Shown: piece by piece, positions 27,604 through 37,294 of the stretch
Numbering within the stretch: position 1 is the first letter of the stretch
Layout: each line of letters opens with the position of its first letter
Assembly (NCBI RefSeq): GCF_024199925.1
Contig: NZ_JANADR010000001.1
Location: 8,187,501 to 8,251,500 of the forward strand
Length of the DNA: 64,000 bases
Reading direction: 5' to 3'
From: Bradyrhizobium sp. CCGUVB1N3
Lineage (GTDB): Bacteria > Pseudomonadota > Alphaproteobacteria > Rhizobiales > Xanthobacteraceae
The notes under the pieces: generated by a model
Seen by the model: the letters and a program-made list of their open reading frames with translations, nothing else
What the model was told of the DNA's origin: nothing
The model's database searches: none
Program-made: the position numbers and the translations under genes

Positions 27604-27678
27604 GCGCATGATCTCCGCGCAAACGCGTTCCGCGTTTGTCGCGAGGGAAAACTGGCGCCCACTTTTCCGGATCATGCG
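27604..27678. repeat. Intergenic palindromic repeat
   Basis: GCGCATGATCTCCGCGCAAA ... CACTTTTCCGGATCATGCGC with an internal ACGCG-TTCC-GCGTTTG hairpin. It belongs to the same dispersed repeat type as the one at 23096-23144 (shared CTTTTCCGGATCATG core, inverted) and sits between the synthase-like gene and the small Gly/His-rich gene. Confidence 0.6.
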
Positions 27679-27906
27679 CTAGCCGCCGCCGTGGCCATGA
27701 CCATGACCGCCATGTCCGTGGACGACATGCAGCGTGCCGCCGAAGCCGCCATAGGTGGCGGGCCGGCAATAGGGTTGTCCGTCGAGGCCGGGAACGGCCG
27801 TCATTCCAGGTCCGCAGTCATAGGGCCGCCGCACAAATCCCATCGAGACCGCGCCGACCGCGGCACTGCCCATCAAGGTGAGCACGACCCGTCGCGAACG
27901 TTTCAT
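27679..27906 (-). CDS. Small Gly/His-rich membrane-anchored protein, 75 residues
   Basis: An N-terminal segment RRVVLTLMGSAAVGAVSMGF is a signal anchor, followed by RRPYDCGPGMTAVPGLDGQP and a C-terminal tail GHGGHGHGHGGG. Two Cys and six His near the C-terminus suggest metal association (inference). It resembles the next gene upstream (75 against 125 residues: Arg/Lys start, one hydrophobic segment with VGA or VGT, a Cys motif, a Gly-rich tail), so they may be paralogues. Its stop overlaps the end of the repeat. Confidence 0.7.
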   Translation of the reverse strand: MKRSRRVVLTLMGSAAVGAVSMGFVRRPYDCGPGMTAVPGLDGQPYCRPATYGGFGGTLHVVHGHGGHGHGHGGG

Positions 27907-27972
27907 GTCGCTTCCTCCCCACGCCAGTTAAGCAGACCGGCCAAAGGCGGTGAATTCAAAAACTTGGCAAGC

Positions 27973-28350
27973 TCAGCCGCCGCCCGAAAAGCCGAACGCA
28001 TGCGCGAACGAGCCGAAGCCGCCCCGCGTCACGCCACCGGAGCTGGACGAGCCCCCCGATGAGGAATGGCTGGAGGAGTCGCTGCTGGAGAAGCTCGATC
28101 GCGATGACCAATGACCGCCGCCGCCGCCGCCAGACGAGCCTCGGCTGGTGCAGGCCGTATTGGGTTGCGTCTGCGCGGGCGGATCGCAGTTCTGCCGCGG
28201 CATCAGCGTGTAGGCGGTCGTGCCGACTGCGATCGTGCCCATCACCAGCAGCGCGACATGGCCAGAGCGCTTGACCGGCTCCTTCGGCGGCAGCGCCAAA
28301 GGCTGTGGCCGACGCTTGCCGAATTCCTTGTTGGGGCGCTTCTCGGCCAT
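27973..28350 (-). CDS. Small membrane-anchored protein with Ser/Gly-rich low-complexity tail, 125 residues
   Basis: From ATG 28350: a basic Pro-rich start (MAEKRPNKEFGKRRPQPLAL), one membrane segment (GHVALLVMGTIAVGTTAYTL), MPRQNCDPPAQTQPNTACTS with two Cys, then a Ser/Gly-only stretch (SSRSSFSSSDSSSHSSSGG) and an aromatic-glycine end. It lies two bases from the DUF350 gene upstream, so they are surely cotranscribed. The layout matches YjfM/DUF1190-like small proteins found with YgiC-type synthases. Function unknown. Confidence 0.7.
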   Translation of the reverse strand: MAEKRPNKEFGKRRPQPLALPPKEPVKRSGHVALLVMGTIAVGTTAYTLMPRQNCDPPAQTQPNTACTSRGSSGGGGGGHWSSRSSFSSSDSSSHSSSGGSSSSGGVTRGGFGSFAHAFGFSGGG

Positions 28351-28352
28351 GG

Positions 28353-28757
28353 TCAGTAGATCATGCAGGCGGCATTCAAGAGGCCTGCAGCGAGCGAGGA
28401 CAGGCCGAGCCAGATCGCAGGCGCCATGTCGCCCGCGGCGATCCGCGCCGACAAATTCGGCACCGGGATCTTCACGACATAGAACACGACGACCTGGATG
28501 ATCAGTGCGATCAACGCCCAGATCAGACAATACACCACATTGGCCGAATGTGCGATGGCGCTGAACAGCGGTGCGACGAAGCCGAGCAGGCTCAGGCCCA
28601 GCGCGATCGCGGCGGCCGGATCATTGTCGCGGATGAGCTGGAATTCGTTGTGCGGGGTGATGCGGGTGTAGACGAACAGATAGGCCACGATCGCCACCAG
28701 CCCGGTGCAGAAATAGACGAGAAAGGCCGGCAGGCCAGCAAGCGATTGCAGGATCAT
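28353..28757 (-). CDS. DUF350 family integral membrane protein (YjfL-like)
   Basis: 134 residues from ATG 28757, with four hydrophobic segments: FLVYFCTGLVAIVAYLFVYT, AAAIALGLSLLGFVAPLF, YCLIWALIALIIQVVVFYVV and MAPAIWLGLSSLAAGLLNAA. A DNDPAAAIALG motif after the first helix is typical of DUF350/YjfL. First gene of the four-gene minus-strand cluster ending in the glutathionylspermidine-synthase-like gene. The family recurs beside such synthases in many proteobacteria, which suggests a shared envelope-linked pathway of unknown chemistry. Confidence 0.85.
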   Translation of the reverse strand: MILQSLAGLPAFLVYFCTGLVAIVAYLFVYTRITPHNEFQLIRDNDPAAAIALGLSLLGFVAPLFSAIAHSANVVYCLIWALIALIIQVVVFYVVKIPVPNLSARIAAGDMAPAIWLGLSSLAAGLLNAACMIY

Positions 28758-28857
28758 CGTTCCCCCGGGTGTCACGCCACCATTCGTCGGCGGGCGGAGG
28801 ATAGCGGTTCAACGGTTAGAGGGGGATGAAGCTCTATCCGTGTCCTTCAAAAACGAA

Positions 28858-28884
28858 AACCCCGCCATTTGCGGCGGGGTCCAG
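28858..28884 (-). terminator. Rho-independent terminator of ctrA
   Basis: On the minus strand CCCCGCC, GCAAAT, GGCGGGG, then TTTTCGTTTTT. It lies about 45 bases after the ctrA stop. Confidence 0.85.
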
Positions 28885-28928
28885 TCGGGGAGGAGCGAGC
28901 CTTGTGAAGCTCGCGGCAGAAGGAAGGA

Positions 28929-29630
<702 letters not shown>

Positions 29631-30023
29631 GCCAGTTCCCCATAGTCGCCGCTCCGGGCGTCAGGTCGGCCGCATTCGCGGCACTCAACAAAACGCCTTT
29701 GAACAACTGATTCGGATCCTGACGTCACATGGTTAACAAAGTCTGATTCTGGAACGCAAGACCTCACGGTGCAATTTTTGTCGAATCGCCCTAAGATATT
29801 GCGCAGAAGCAGTTTTCGTCACCTGGTTCCGTTCAAGTTCCACTTTAAGAGACGGGCCTAACCGACTCTCGCGACTCCCCTTCTTCTGTCGGGCAGGCGC
29901 TCAGTCACAAAGACAGTGACGCAATGATTAATGATGCGGGTAAACACGAAGTTAAGCGCCGTTCAGAAATGTGGCGAAATTTAAGGGTTTCGTCATGAAG
30001 GGGCCGCAGATGGAGGCCGGATC
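29631..30023. promoter_or_regulatory. ctrA/fliI divergent regulatory region with five GANTC sites
   Basis: About 390 bases without a gene. GANTC, the recognition sequence of the cell-cycle methyltransferase CcrM, occurs at 29709-29713, 29745-29749, 29783-29787, 29864-29868 and 29873-29877. In Caulobacter, methylation state and GcrA at such sites time ctrA transcription. TTAA half-sites (for example 29731-29736, 29954-29957) occur but no full TTAA-N7-TTAA CtrA box. Confidence 0.6.
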
Positions 30024-31349
30024 ATGAAGGCGCTTGCCGAGCAGATCGGCGACATCGACGGCGTCAATATATACGGCCGCGTCGTCGGCGTGCGCGGCCT
30101 CATGGTCGAGGTCGCCGGTCCCATTCACGCAATGTCGGTCGGTGCGCGGCTCGTGATCGAGACCGGCGCGAACCGTTTCATTCCCTGCGAGGTGATCGGC
30201 TTTTCCGGCAACAACGCTGTCGTGATGCCGTTCGCCGGCCTCGAAGGCGTGCGTCGAGGCTGCAAGGCTGTGATCGCGAATGCCGCCAACCAGGTACGGC
30301 CGTCGGCGGCCTGGCTCGGCCGTGTCGTCAATGCGCTGGGCGAGCCGATCGACGGCAAGGGGCCGCTGCTGCAGGGCACCTCGCCAATGCCGTTCCGCAA
30401 TTTGCCGCCGCCGGCGCATTCGAGGAAGCGCGTGGGTAGCCCGCTCGATCTCGGCGTGCGCGCGCTCAACACGTTTCTGACCTGCTGCCGCGGCCAGCGC
30501 ATGGGCATCTTTGCCGGCTCCGGCGTCGGTAAATCCGTGCTGTTGTCGATGCTCGCGCGCAACGTCGACGCCGACGTCAGCGTCATCGGCCTGATCGGCG
30601 AACGCGGCCGCGAGGTGCAGGAATTCTTGCAGGACGACCTTGGTGAAGAGGGCCTGGCGCGCTCCGTCGTCGTGGTCGCGACGTCAGACGAGCCGGCGCT
30701 GATGCGGCGGCAGGCGGCGTATCTGACGCTTGCGATCGCCGAGTATTTTCGCGACGAGGATCAGGACGTGCTCTGCCTGATGGACTCGGTGACGCGCTTT
30801 GCCATGGCCCAGCGCGAGATCGGCCTCTCCGCCGGCGAGCCGCCGACCGCCAAGGGCTATACGCCGACCGTCTTCACCGAGCTGCCGAAGCTCCTGGAGC
30901 GCGCGGGTCCCGGCATGGGGGTAGGTGCCATCACCGCGATCTTCACGGTGCTGGTCGACGGCGACGACCATAACGAGCCGATCGCGGATGCCGTCCGCGG
31001 CATCCTCGACGGTCACATCGTGATGCAGCGCTCGATCGCCGAGCGCGGGCGTTACCCCGCCATCAACATCCTCAAATCGGTCTCCCGCACCATGCCGAAA
31101 TCGGCCGACCCGCAGTTCTGGCCGACCATTCAGAAGGCCCGCCAGGTGATGGCGACCTATGCCGACATGGAGGAACTGATCCGGCTGGGCGCCTACCGGG
31201 CGGGGTCCAGCCCCGAGGTCGACGAGGCGATCCGGCTCCACGAGCCGCTGGAGGCCTTCCTGCGCCAGCGCAAGGACGAAAGGGCCGGTTTGGCGGACGG
31301 CTACCGCCAGTTGGCGCAAATCCTCCAGAATTTGGAAACGGAACGCTAA
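30024..31349 (+). CDS. fliI: Flagellar export ATPase FliI
   Basis: 441 residues. Walker A is in [20 protein letters not shown], Walker B near [20 protein letters not shown], and the rotary-ATPase signatures [31 protein letters not shown] and [20 protein letters not shown] are present. Lacking an N-terminal flagellin-type leader, it is the cytoplasmic ATPase that unfolds or energises substrates at the flagellar export gate (FlhA, FlhB). It forms an operon with fliJ and lies divergent from ctrA. Confidence 0.95.
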   Translation: MKALAEQIGDIDGVNIYGRVVGVRGLMVEVAGPIHAMSVGARLVIETGANRFIPCEVIGFSGNNAVVMPFAGLEGVRRGCKAVIANAANQVRPSAAWLGRVVNALGEPIDGKGPLLQGTSPMPFRNLPPPAHSRKRVGSPLDLGVRALNTFLTCCRGQRMGIFAGSGVGKSVLLSMLARNVDADVSVIGLIGERGREVQEFLQDDLGEEGLARSVVVVATSDEPALMRRQAAYLTLAIAEYFRDEDQDVLCLMDSVTRFAMAQREIGLSAGEPPTAKGYTPTVFTELPKLLERAGPGMGVGAITAIFTVLVDGDDHNEPIADAVRGILDGHIVMQRSIAERGRYPAINILKSVSRTMPKSADPQFWPTIQKARQVMATYADMEELIRLGAYRAGSSPEVDEAIRLHEPLEAFLRQRKDERAGLADGYRQLAQILQNLETER

Positions 31350-31467
31350 CTTTGTCAGGCCATCATCCGCTCCACAGAGTAGCAGAGCCGGTCGGGGCCC
31401 AATTCGGGATCGGGGAGACCGGTGTTGTCCCACGTGCAGCTAGGGGACTTCTGGGGAGTACGAGTCG

Positions 31468-31887
31468 ATGAAGTCACGTGAAACGCTCATTCGCCTGAAG
31501 AAATTTCAGGTCGACGAGAAGCGCCGCAGAGTCACCCAGATCGAGAGCATGATCGCGGACTTCCAGCGCATGTCCGTCGATCTCGAGCGCGAGATTCTGA
31601 CCGAGCAGGAGCGCGCCGGGATCAACGATCCCTCGCATTTCGCCTATCCGACCTATGCCAAGGCCGCGATCCAGCGCCGCGAGAACCTGACCCGCTCGGC
31701 CGACGAGCTGAGGGGCCAGCTCGAAGAGGCCAAGGCGGCGCTCGCCGAGGCTTTTGAGGAATTGAAGAAGGTCGAGCTCCTGGACGAGCGCGACCAGGCG
31801 CGCGAGCGCGCCGAGGAGAGCGCCCGCGAGCAGGCCGACCTCGACAGCATCGGCCTGATGCGCGCCCGCATGGGCGCCATCGCCTAA
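31468..31887 (+). CDS. fliJ: Flagellar export chaperone FliJ
   Basis: 139 residues, almost wholly alpha-helical coiled coil (IRLKKFQVDEKRRRVTQIES, EELKKVELLDERDQARERAE), starting MKSRETLIRLKKF. It has the size and position of FliJ, the stalk-like partner of the FliI hexamer that also binds FlhA. Sequence conservation is low in this family, so the call rests on context (118 bases after fliI) and architecture. Confidence 0.88.
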   Translation: MKSRETLIRLKKFQVDEKRRRVTQIESMIADFQRMSVDLEREILTEQERAGINDPSHFAYPTYAKAAIQRRENLTRSADELRGQLEEAKAALAEAFEELKKVELLDERDQARERAEESAREQADLDSIGLMRARMGAIA

Positions 31888-31923
31888 GGCTCTCAAAGCC
31901 CCACAGCCAGCGAGTTGCGTGAG

Positions 31924-31950
31924 CCCGGCCCCCAAAGGGTCCGGGTTTTT
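31924..31950 (+). terminator. Rho-independent terminator of fliI-fliJ
   Basis: CCCGGCCCC, CAAA, GGGTCCGGG (one mismatch) followed by TTTTT, 37 bases after the fliJ stop. Confidence 0.75.
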
Positions 31951-32072
31951 CGCGTGTGATGTCCACAGCGTGGCGTCCGGCCCCCTTGGTGGCGGGCTTT
32001 GCTGCGCGCTAAGGTGGTGGGGTTGCAGGGGCCTCGCGGGAAGCGACGGGGCGGCGCGCGTTGGGGGACTGA

Positions 32073-32618
32073 ATGCTGACGCCAGCAGATCTGGTCTGGC
32101 TGATCGCAGCGGTGGCGAAGGGCGACGAGGCGGCCTTCGAGCGCCTCTACGGCGCCACGCGCGCGAAACTCTATGGCGTCGTGCTCCGTATCTTGCGCCG
32201 ACAGGATCTCGCAGAGGAGGTCATTCAGGAGACCTACGTCAAGATCTGGAACAACGCGGGCCAGTTCAATCCGGCGCGGTCCTCGCCGATCACGTGGATG
32301 GCGTCGATCGCGCGCAACCGCGCCATCGACCTGGTGCGCAAGAAGACCGAAGCCTCGATCGAGGAGGAGCCTCAGGCGATGGAGGTTGCCGCCGACAGCC
32401 CCGATCCGCTCGCGCGGCGCGAGATGACGGAGGAGTTGAAGCGGCTCCTGGAATGCGTCGGGAGGCTCGAGCCGGACCGCCAGAAGCTCGTACTTCTCGC
32501 CTATTACAACGGCTGGAGCCGCGAGCAGCTGGCGGAGAAGTTTTCCGCGCCCGTCAACACGGTGAAGACGTGGCTGAGGCGCAGCATGATGGATATCCGG
32601 GAGTGCCTTGGATTGTGA
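32073..32618 (+). CDS. ECF RNA polymerase sigma factor
   Basis: 181 residues. Region 2: FERLYGATRAKLYGVVLRIL and RQDLAEEVIQETYVKIWNNA, then SPITWMASIARNRAIDLVRK. Region 4: LEPDRQKLVLLAYYNGWSRE and NTVKTWLRRSMMDIRECLG. No extra domains. It is followed after 17 bases by an anti-sigma gene, the standard pairing. The group resembles SigK/RskA-type ECF systems, judged from the partner; stimulus and regulon are unknown. Confidence 0.92.
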   Translation: MLTPADLVWLIAAVAKGDEAAFERLYGATRAKLYGVVLRILRRQDLAEEVIQETYVKIWNNAGQFNPARSSPITWMASIARNRAIDLVRKKTEASIEEEPQAMEVAADSPDPLARREMTEELKRLLECVGRLEPDRQKLVLLAYYNGWSREQLAEKFSAPVNTVKTWLRRSMMDIRECLGL

Positions 32619-32635
32619 GGCTTGGGTTGTAATTG

Positions 32636-33607
32636 ATGGCCTACACTGACGACCATATCGCGCTCGCCGCGGAATATGCGCTCGGTACACTCGATGCCGA
32701 CGAGCGCGCGCAGGTCGAGACCATGATGGCGGTGGACAAGGAGTTCGCCGGCCTCGTGCAGGCCTGGCAACTCCGGCTGGGCGTGTTGAACCAGATGGTC
32801 GGCTCGGTCGAGCCGCGGCCGATCGTGTGGGAAAACATCAAGGCCGCGATCGGGCCGATGCGGGCAACAGAGGAACCGCAGGCGCCGCCTGAGGCGCCGA
32901 CGTCTCTCCTGTCGGAGGTGCCAGGGCCGCCGGCCGAGCCGGAAGCTGCGTCCGACATCGCGCCGCAATTCGTGCCGCAGGTCCATGCGCCCGATTTCAC
33001 CCTCTCGCAGGTGCCGATCGTCGACGACACCAACGTCATCTATCTCGAAAGCCGCGTGAAGCGCTGGCGCAGCATCGCTTCCGGCCTCAGTGCGCTTGCC
33101 GCCGCGCTCTTTGTGGTGCTGTCGCTTCAAATCCTGCGGCCCGATGCGCTGCCCGGGGCGCTGCGTCCCGCGCTGCGGATTCAGACCGTCGAGGTGAAGA
33201 CGCCTGCCGCGCCGCTTACGCCGTCATCGCAATATGTCGCGCTGTTGCAGGGGCAGGGCGGCGGCCCCGCCTTCATCCTCACCATCGATGGTGCGACCAA
33301 GAATTTCACGGTGCGTAAAGTGGGCGCCACACCGGAGCCGGGCAAGAGCTTTGAGCTCTGGCTGATCTCCGACAAGCTGCCGCGCCCGCGCTCGCTCGGG
33401 GTGATCAACAATGGCGACTTCACCGCGCGCCCGGTGCTTGCCGGCTATGATGCCGACGTCATCAATGCCGCCACCTACGCCGTCACCGTCGAGCCCGCCG
33501 GCGGCTCGCCCAGCGGCCAGCCGACATCCGCGCCGGTGTTTTCCGGCAAGCTGATCGAGACCGTGCCGCCGTCCCAGCCGCAGGCCCCCGCGGGCGCCAA
33601 GAAGTAG
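32636..33607 (+). CDS. Membrane anti-sigma factor with RskA-type C-terminal domain
   Basis: 323 residues from ATG 32636; TTG 32633 would add one residue. The N-terminal cytoplasmic part (ALAAEYALGTLDADERAQVE) is the RskA-type sigma-binding fold; no HxxxCxxC zinc motif is present. After a Pro/Glu-rich linker, RSIASGLSALAAALFVVLSL is the single membrane helix. The periplasmic RskA domain has GPAFILTIDGATKNFTVRKV, SFELWLISDKLPRPRSLGVI and an Ala/Pro tail. It presumably holds the ECF sigma factor encoded 17 bases upstream at the membrane until regulated proteolysis. Confidence 0.9.
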   Translation: MAYTDDHIALAAEYALGTLDADERAQVETMMAVDKEFAGLVQAWQLRLGVLNQMVGSVEPRPIVWENIKAAIGPMRATEEPQAPPEAPTSLLSEVPGPPAEPEAASDIAPQFVPQVHAPDFTLSQVPIVDDTNVIYLESRVKRWRSIASGLSALAAALFVVLSLQILRPDALPGALRPALRIQTVEVKTPAAPLTPSSQYVALLQGQGGGPAFILTIDGATKNFTVRKVGATPEPGKSFELWLISDKLPRPRSLGVINNGDFTARPVLAGYDADVINAATYAVTVEPAGGSPSGQPTSAPVFSGKLIETVPPSQPQAPAGAKK

Positions 33608-33819
33608 ACGCGCGAGCGCGTCCTCCAAACCCGCAATGGCTGTGCCCGTAGTTCTCCGGGCCCGCGACGTCGCCATAGTCCATCAATCCGTCGCATTACG
33701 ACAATTCGGTCGGACTCCGACGTCCCATTTGAACCTCCTTCCGTTTCACTGCGTCAAATTCGCGCAATTGGGCAGTGCCGGCGCAGTTCGCGCCGGAGTG
33801 AAGGGGCGAGAGATATCGA

Positions 33820-34782
33820 ATGCTGGATCCAGCGAAGCCGCCGGGCATCTTCATTCATCAGTATACGGGGCTGCCGCGCGGCCCGGCGTTCGAGCACTGG
33901 CGCGAGCGGGCTTTCGGATCGTGCGGGCTCGACGTCGCGCCGAGCCGCGGCGACAGCATCGATTGCCGCCTGCAGGTCAGCCTAGTCGGCAATATCGCGC
34001 TCGGGATTCCCGAGGGCGCATCTGCGCAGTTCTCGCGCACTCAAGGCGGCCTCGCCGACGGCTGCGACGATCTCGTGCTGATCTCGGCGCATTCGGGTCT
34101 CGTCCGCGTCCAGCAGAACGGTCACACGTTCGAGCTTGCGCCTTCGCAGATGGTGCTTGCTGATCTCAGCGTCACCGGCAACGTCGGCCATACCGAGCAG
34201 GATCGTTTCACCACCATCCGCATGCCGCGCCGCGCGCTGCTCGAGATCAATCCGCGCGCCGAGGAGAAGATCTCGCAACTCCTGTCCGACGGCGCGGTCG
34301 CCGAAACCATCACGCGCTATCATGCGCTCGCCGCCAATCATGCGCCGCATCTCGATGCGGTCGGCCAGCGCCTCACCGCGCAGCACATGGTCGATCTCAT
34401 CGGCCTCCTGCTCGGCACCGATGCCGAGCACGCAGCGCTTGCTCGCGGCCGCGGCCACGCTGCCGCGCGCCTCGACCTGATGCGTGCCGACGTGATGTCT
34501 GCGCTCGGCCGCAACGATCTCAGCCTGTCGGAAGTCGCCGGACGCTCGGGTCTGAGCCCGCGTCAGGCGCAGCGCCTGTTCGAGCAGGCGGGCACCACCT
34601 TCACCGAATTCGTGCTCGAGCAGCGCCTCCTGCTCGCGCGAAAGCTGCTGCAGGATCCGCGATCGCGCGCACGCAAGATCAGCGACATCGCGCATTCATC
34701 GGGCTTTGCGGATCTGTCCTATTTCAACCGCGCCTTCCGCAAGCGGTTCGGGTCGACTCCATCGGAGCTGCGCGAGGCGTAA
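33820..34782 (+). CDS. AraC-family transcriptional regulator
   Basis: 320 residues. The N-terminal half resembles the AraC_binding_2-type cupin (DSIDCRLQVSLVGNIALG, LVLISAHSGLVRVQQNGH, ELAPSQMVLADLSV). The C-terminal AraC HTH is clear: LSLSEVAGRSGLSPRQAQRL, FTEFVLEQRLLLARKLLQD and KISDIAHSSGFADLSYFNRA with RKRFGSTPSELR. The regulated genes are unknown; no partner is divergent from it. It shares architecture with the regulator at 59105-59992. Confidence 0.88.
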   Translation: MLDPAKPPGIFIHQYTGLPRGPAFEHWRERAFGSCGLDVAPSRGDSIDCRLQVSLVGNIALGIPEGASAQFSRTQGGLADGCDDLVLISAHSGLVRVQQNGHTFELAPSQMVLADLSVTGNVGHTEQDRFTTIRMPRRALLEINPRAEEKISQLLSDGAVAETITRYHALAANHAPHLDAVGQRLTAQHMVDLIGLLLGTDAEHAALARGRGHAAARLDLMRADVMSALGRNDLSLSEVAGRSGLSPRQAQRLFEQAGTTFTEFVLEQRLLLARKLLQDPRSRARKISDIAHSSGFADLSYFNRAFRKRFGSTPSELREA

Positions 34783-35074
34783 TCGCGGCGATCTCTGCAA
34801 TCATGTCGTGAATTCGCCGCGGGCGCACGCCGCGCGTGAAGTTGAGACGTTTTGTCGCCGTCAAAGGCGGCAAAGCGCTCCATGGCGAAGCTGCTTTCAC
34901 GCGTCGCGAAACACGCCTGAAACATTCACCTCGCATCATCATCAGATTGACGAGAACCGCGGCGGCGCTTTTCGCGCGCTATCGTGCCGATCGCCGGCGA
35001 GCTTTGCCGGTATTCGGAGCACGTTTTTGAAGAAGTCATTTTGAAGGTCACACTGACGTGACCGGGAGGGTCTC

Positions 35075-36007
35075 ATGGGCGGGTTCATTGACCGGCCGTT
35101 TGCCCTGTTTGTCTTGCTGATGTCCGCTCTTTCGGCGCCGCTCGCGTCGGCGCAAACCATTGAGCAGGCTCCTACCAGCCTGGCGTTGGCGAGCACGGAC
35201 GCGGCTATCCTCGACATGCGTCTGTCAAAGCCGCTGTCGCGCGGCGAGGAAGCGGCGCTCAGGCCCAAGGATCGTTTCAGGGAATGCGCGCATTGCCCCG
35301 AGATGGTGGTCGTTCCCGACGGCAGCTTCATGATGGGTGCGAGCGCAAGCGAGATGGGCAGCACCGAGGACGAGCGGCCGCAACACCAGGTGACGGTGCT
35401 GCGCTTCGCTGCGGGACGGTGGCCCGTCAGCGTCGACGAATGGAACGCCTGCGTGGCCGCAAGAGCGTGCAGTCCTCATCCGACCGAACCGGCCGAGCAC
35501 GAGCGCGATCCCGTGACCGGCATCCTCTGGCAGGAGGCCGGCCACTACGTGCAGTGGCTGTCGCGATCGACGGGCCGTCCCTATCGGCTCCTGAGCGAAG
35601 CCGAGCGCGAATATGCCGCGCGCGGCGGGACGACCACCGCCTTCTGGTGGGGCGATGGCCCCGATCCGCATCTCGCCGACATCGCAGCCGCCAATCTGGT
35701 TGCCGACATCGGCATCGTGACGATCGCGACCACGGCATCCGCGCCGCCCTCGGCGAATCCCTTTGGCCTCTTCGAGGTCCATGGCGGCGTCTACGACTGG
35801 GTCGAGGATTGCTGGCACGACAACTATGTCGGCGCGCCGAATGACGGCTCGGCGTGGATCGCGGATGATTGCAAAGGCCACGTCCTGCGCGGCGGCGCCT
35901 TCGGCCGCGCGCTCCAGACCCGCCGCTCCGCCGCGCGTCTCTGGTTTGGTCCGCCGAACCGGATGAGCTATATGAGTGTACGCGTAGCGCGGACGCTGGC
36001 GCCGTAG
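35075..36007 (+). CDS. Secreted SUMF1/FGE-fold protein
   Basis: 310 residues. The signal peptide FALFVLLMSALSAPLASA ends at about residue 26. The FGE-sulfatase fold follows: VVVPDGSFMMGASASEMGST, WPVSVDEWNACVAARAC, RPYRLLSEAEREYAARGG, FGLFEVHGGVYDWVEDCWHD and GHVLRGGAFGRALQTRRSAA with SYMSVRVART. The segment where true formylglycine-generating enzymes carry two copper-binding cysteines reads RALQTRRSAARLW, without Cys, so sulfatase activation is unlikely; a structural or ligand-binding role is more plausible. It lies 63 bases before the NDH-2-like gene, in the same direction. Confidence 0.85.
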   Translation: MGGFIDRPFALFVLLMSALSAPLASAQTIEQAPTSLALASTDAAILDMRLSKPLSRGEEAALRPKDRFRECAHCPEMVVVPDGSFMMGASASEMGSTEDERPQHQVTVLRFAAGRWPVSVDEWNACVAARACSPHPTEPAEHERDPVTGILWQEAGHYVQWLSRSTGRPYRLLSEAEREYAARGGTTTAFWWGDGPDPHLADIAAANLVADIGIVTIATTASAPPSANPFGLFEVHGGVYDWVEDCWHDNYVGAPNDGSAWIADDCKGHVLRGGAFGRALQTRRSAARLWFGPPNRMSYMSVRVARTLAP

Positions 36008-36070
36008 GCTGCGCGGATACGAGTTGGGCAACAGGACTTTCGCAGCAGGACTCTCGCAGCAGGACTTGGA

Positions 36071-37294
36071 ATGGCGCGTGTCGTTGTGCTCGGTGCCGGG
36101 TTCGCGGGGCTTTGGGCCGCCATCGGCGCTGCGCGCAAGCGAGACGAGATCGGGGCGGCCGGGCGCGACATCGAGATCCTCGTCGTTGACCGCAACCCGT
36201 ATCACAACATCCGCGTCCGCAATTACGAGGTCGATCTCAGCAAGGTCGCGCTTCCGTTGTCGCAGCTTCTCGATCCCATTGGTGTCGGTCACAGGCTCGG
36301 CGACGTCGAAGCCATCGACGTCGGACGAGGCAACGTCACCATCACCGCGAATGGCGCGCACGAGAGCATCGCCTATGACCGGCTGGTGCTGGCGCTCGGC
36401 AGCGCGGTGCCGCGGCCGGATATTCCGGGTCTCGCCGAGAGCGCCTTCGACGTTGATACGTATGTGGCTGCAGCCCGGCTCGAGAACCATCTCGTCGCGC
36501 TCGGCCGCAGAGCGCCGGCGCCGGAGCGAACGACGGTCGTGGTGGTTGGCGCGGGCTTCACCGGGATCGAGGTCGCGGCCGAGATGCCGGACCGTCTCGC
36601 GCGGGCCGGCGTCGCCGGCGGCCGCGTCATCCTCGTCGATCCGAACCCGGTCGTCGGTGCGACAATCGGCGAGCATGCCCGTCCCGTTATCAACGAGGCG
36701 CTCGCAGCGCTCGATGTCGAGACCCGTCTCGGCGTGCGGGTCGAGGCAATGGATGCGGCGGGCATCCGTTTGAGCTCCGGCGAAGTCGTTCCGACGCAGA
36801 CGGTGATCTGGTGCGCCGGCATGCGCGCAAGCCCGCTCGCCGCGATGCTGCCGGTCGAAAGGGACCGTCTGGGGCGCATCCTGGTCGACCCCTTCATGCG
36901 GATCGCCGATCTCGCCCATATCTTCGCGGCTGGCGACATCGCGTCGAGCGTGGTCGACGGGCTGCATCCGACCGTGATGTCCTGCCAGTTCGCGCGTCCC
37001 ATGGGCCGCTTCGCCGGCTACAACGTGATCGCCGATCTCACAGGTGAACCGCTGCTGCCGCTGCGGATCGATTGGTACGTGACGGTGCTCGATCTCGGCG
37101 GCTGGGGCGCGCTCTATACTGAAGGCTGGGACCGAGAGGTGCGCACGACAGGGGCCGCGGCGAAAGCGACGAAGCAGATCATCAATCACCAGCGCATCTA
37201 TCCGCCGCTCACAGGCAAGAAAGAAGATTTGTTCGCTGCTGCTGCACCGACAGTGCAGGCGCCTCCGCCGAGGAAAGCGAGCGGGTCGCAATGA
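36071..37294 (+). CDS. NDH-2-like FAD/NAD(P)-dependent oxidoreductase
   Basis: 407 residues, two Rossmann dinucleotide folds: FAD site VVVLGAGFAGLWAA at 4-17 and NAD(P)H site TVVVVGAGFTGIEVAAEMPD at about 155-174. Also VIWCAGMRASPLAAML and HIFAAGDIASSVVDGLHPTV, the second FAD-binding motif. This is the type II NADH dehydrogenase / pyridine nucleotide-disulfide oxidoreductase family; there are no redox-active CxxC cysteines, so it is not a thioredoxin-reductase type. The C-terminus is short and Ala/Pro-rich, without an obvious amphipathic membrane anchor, so a quinone partner is uncertain. Confidence 0.85.
   Translation: MARVVVLGAGFAGLWAAIGAARKRDEIGAAGRDIEILVVDRNPYHNIRVRNYEVDLSKVALPLSQLLDPIGVGHRLGDVEAIDVGRGNVTITANGAHESIAYDRLVLALGSAVPRPDIPGLAESAFDVDTYVAAARLENHLVALGRRAPAPERTTVVVVGAGFTGIEVAAEMPDRLARAGVAGGRVILVDPNPVVGATIGEHARPVINEALAALDVETRLGVRVEAMDAAGIRLSSGEVVPTQTVIWCAGMRASPLAAMLPVERDRLGRILVDPFMRIADLAHIFAAGDIASSVVDGLHPTVMSCQFARPMGRFAGYNVIADLTGEPLLPLRIDWYVTVLDLGGWGALYTEGWDREVRTTGAAAKATKQIINHQRIYPPLTGKKEDLFAAAAPTVQAPPPRKASGSQ

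Noticed and set aside
29720..30000. CtrA binding boxes in the ctrA/fliI spacer
   Set aside because: Several TTAA half-sites occur, but none pair at the seven-base spacing of TTAA-N7-TTAA, so autoregulation cannot be claimed from sequence.
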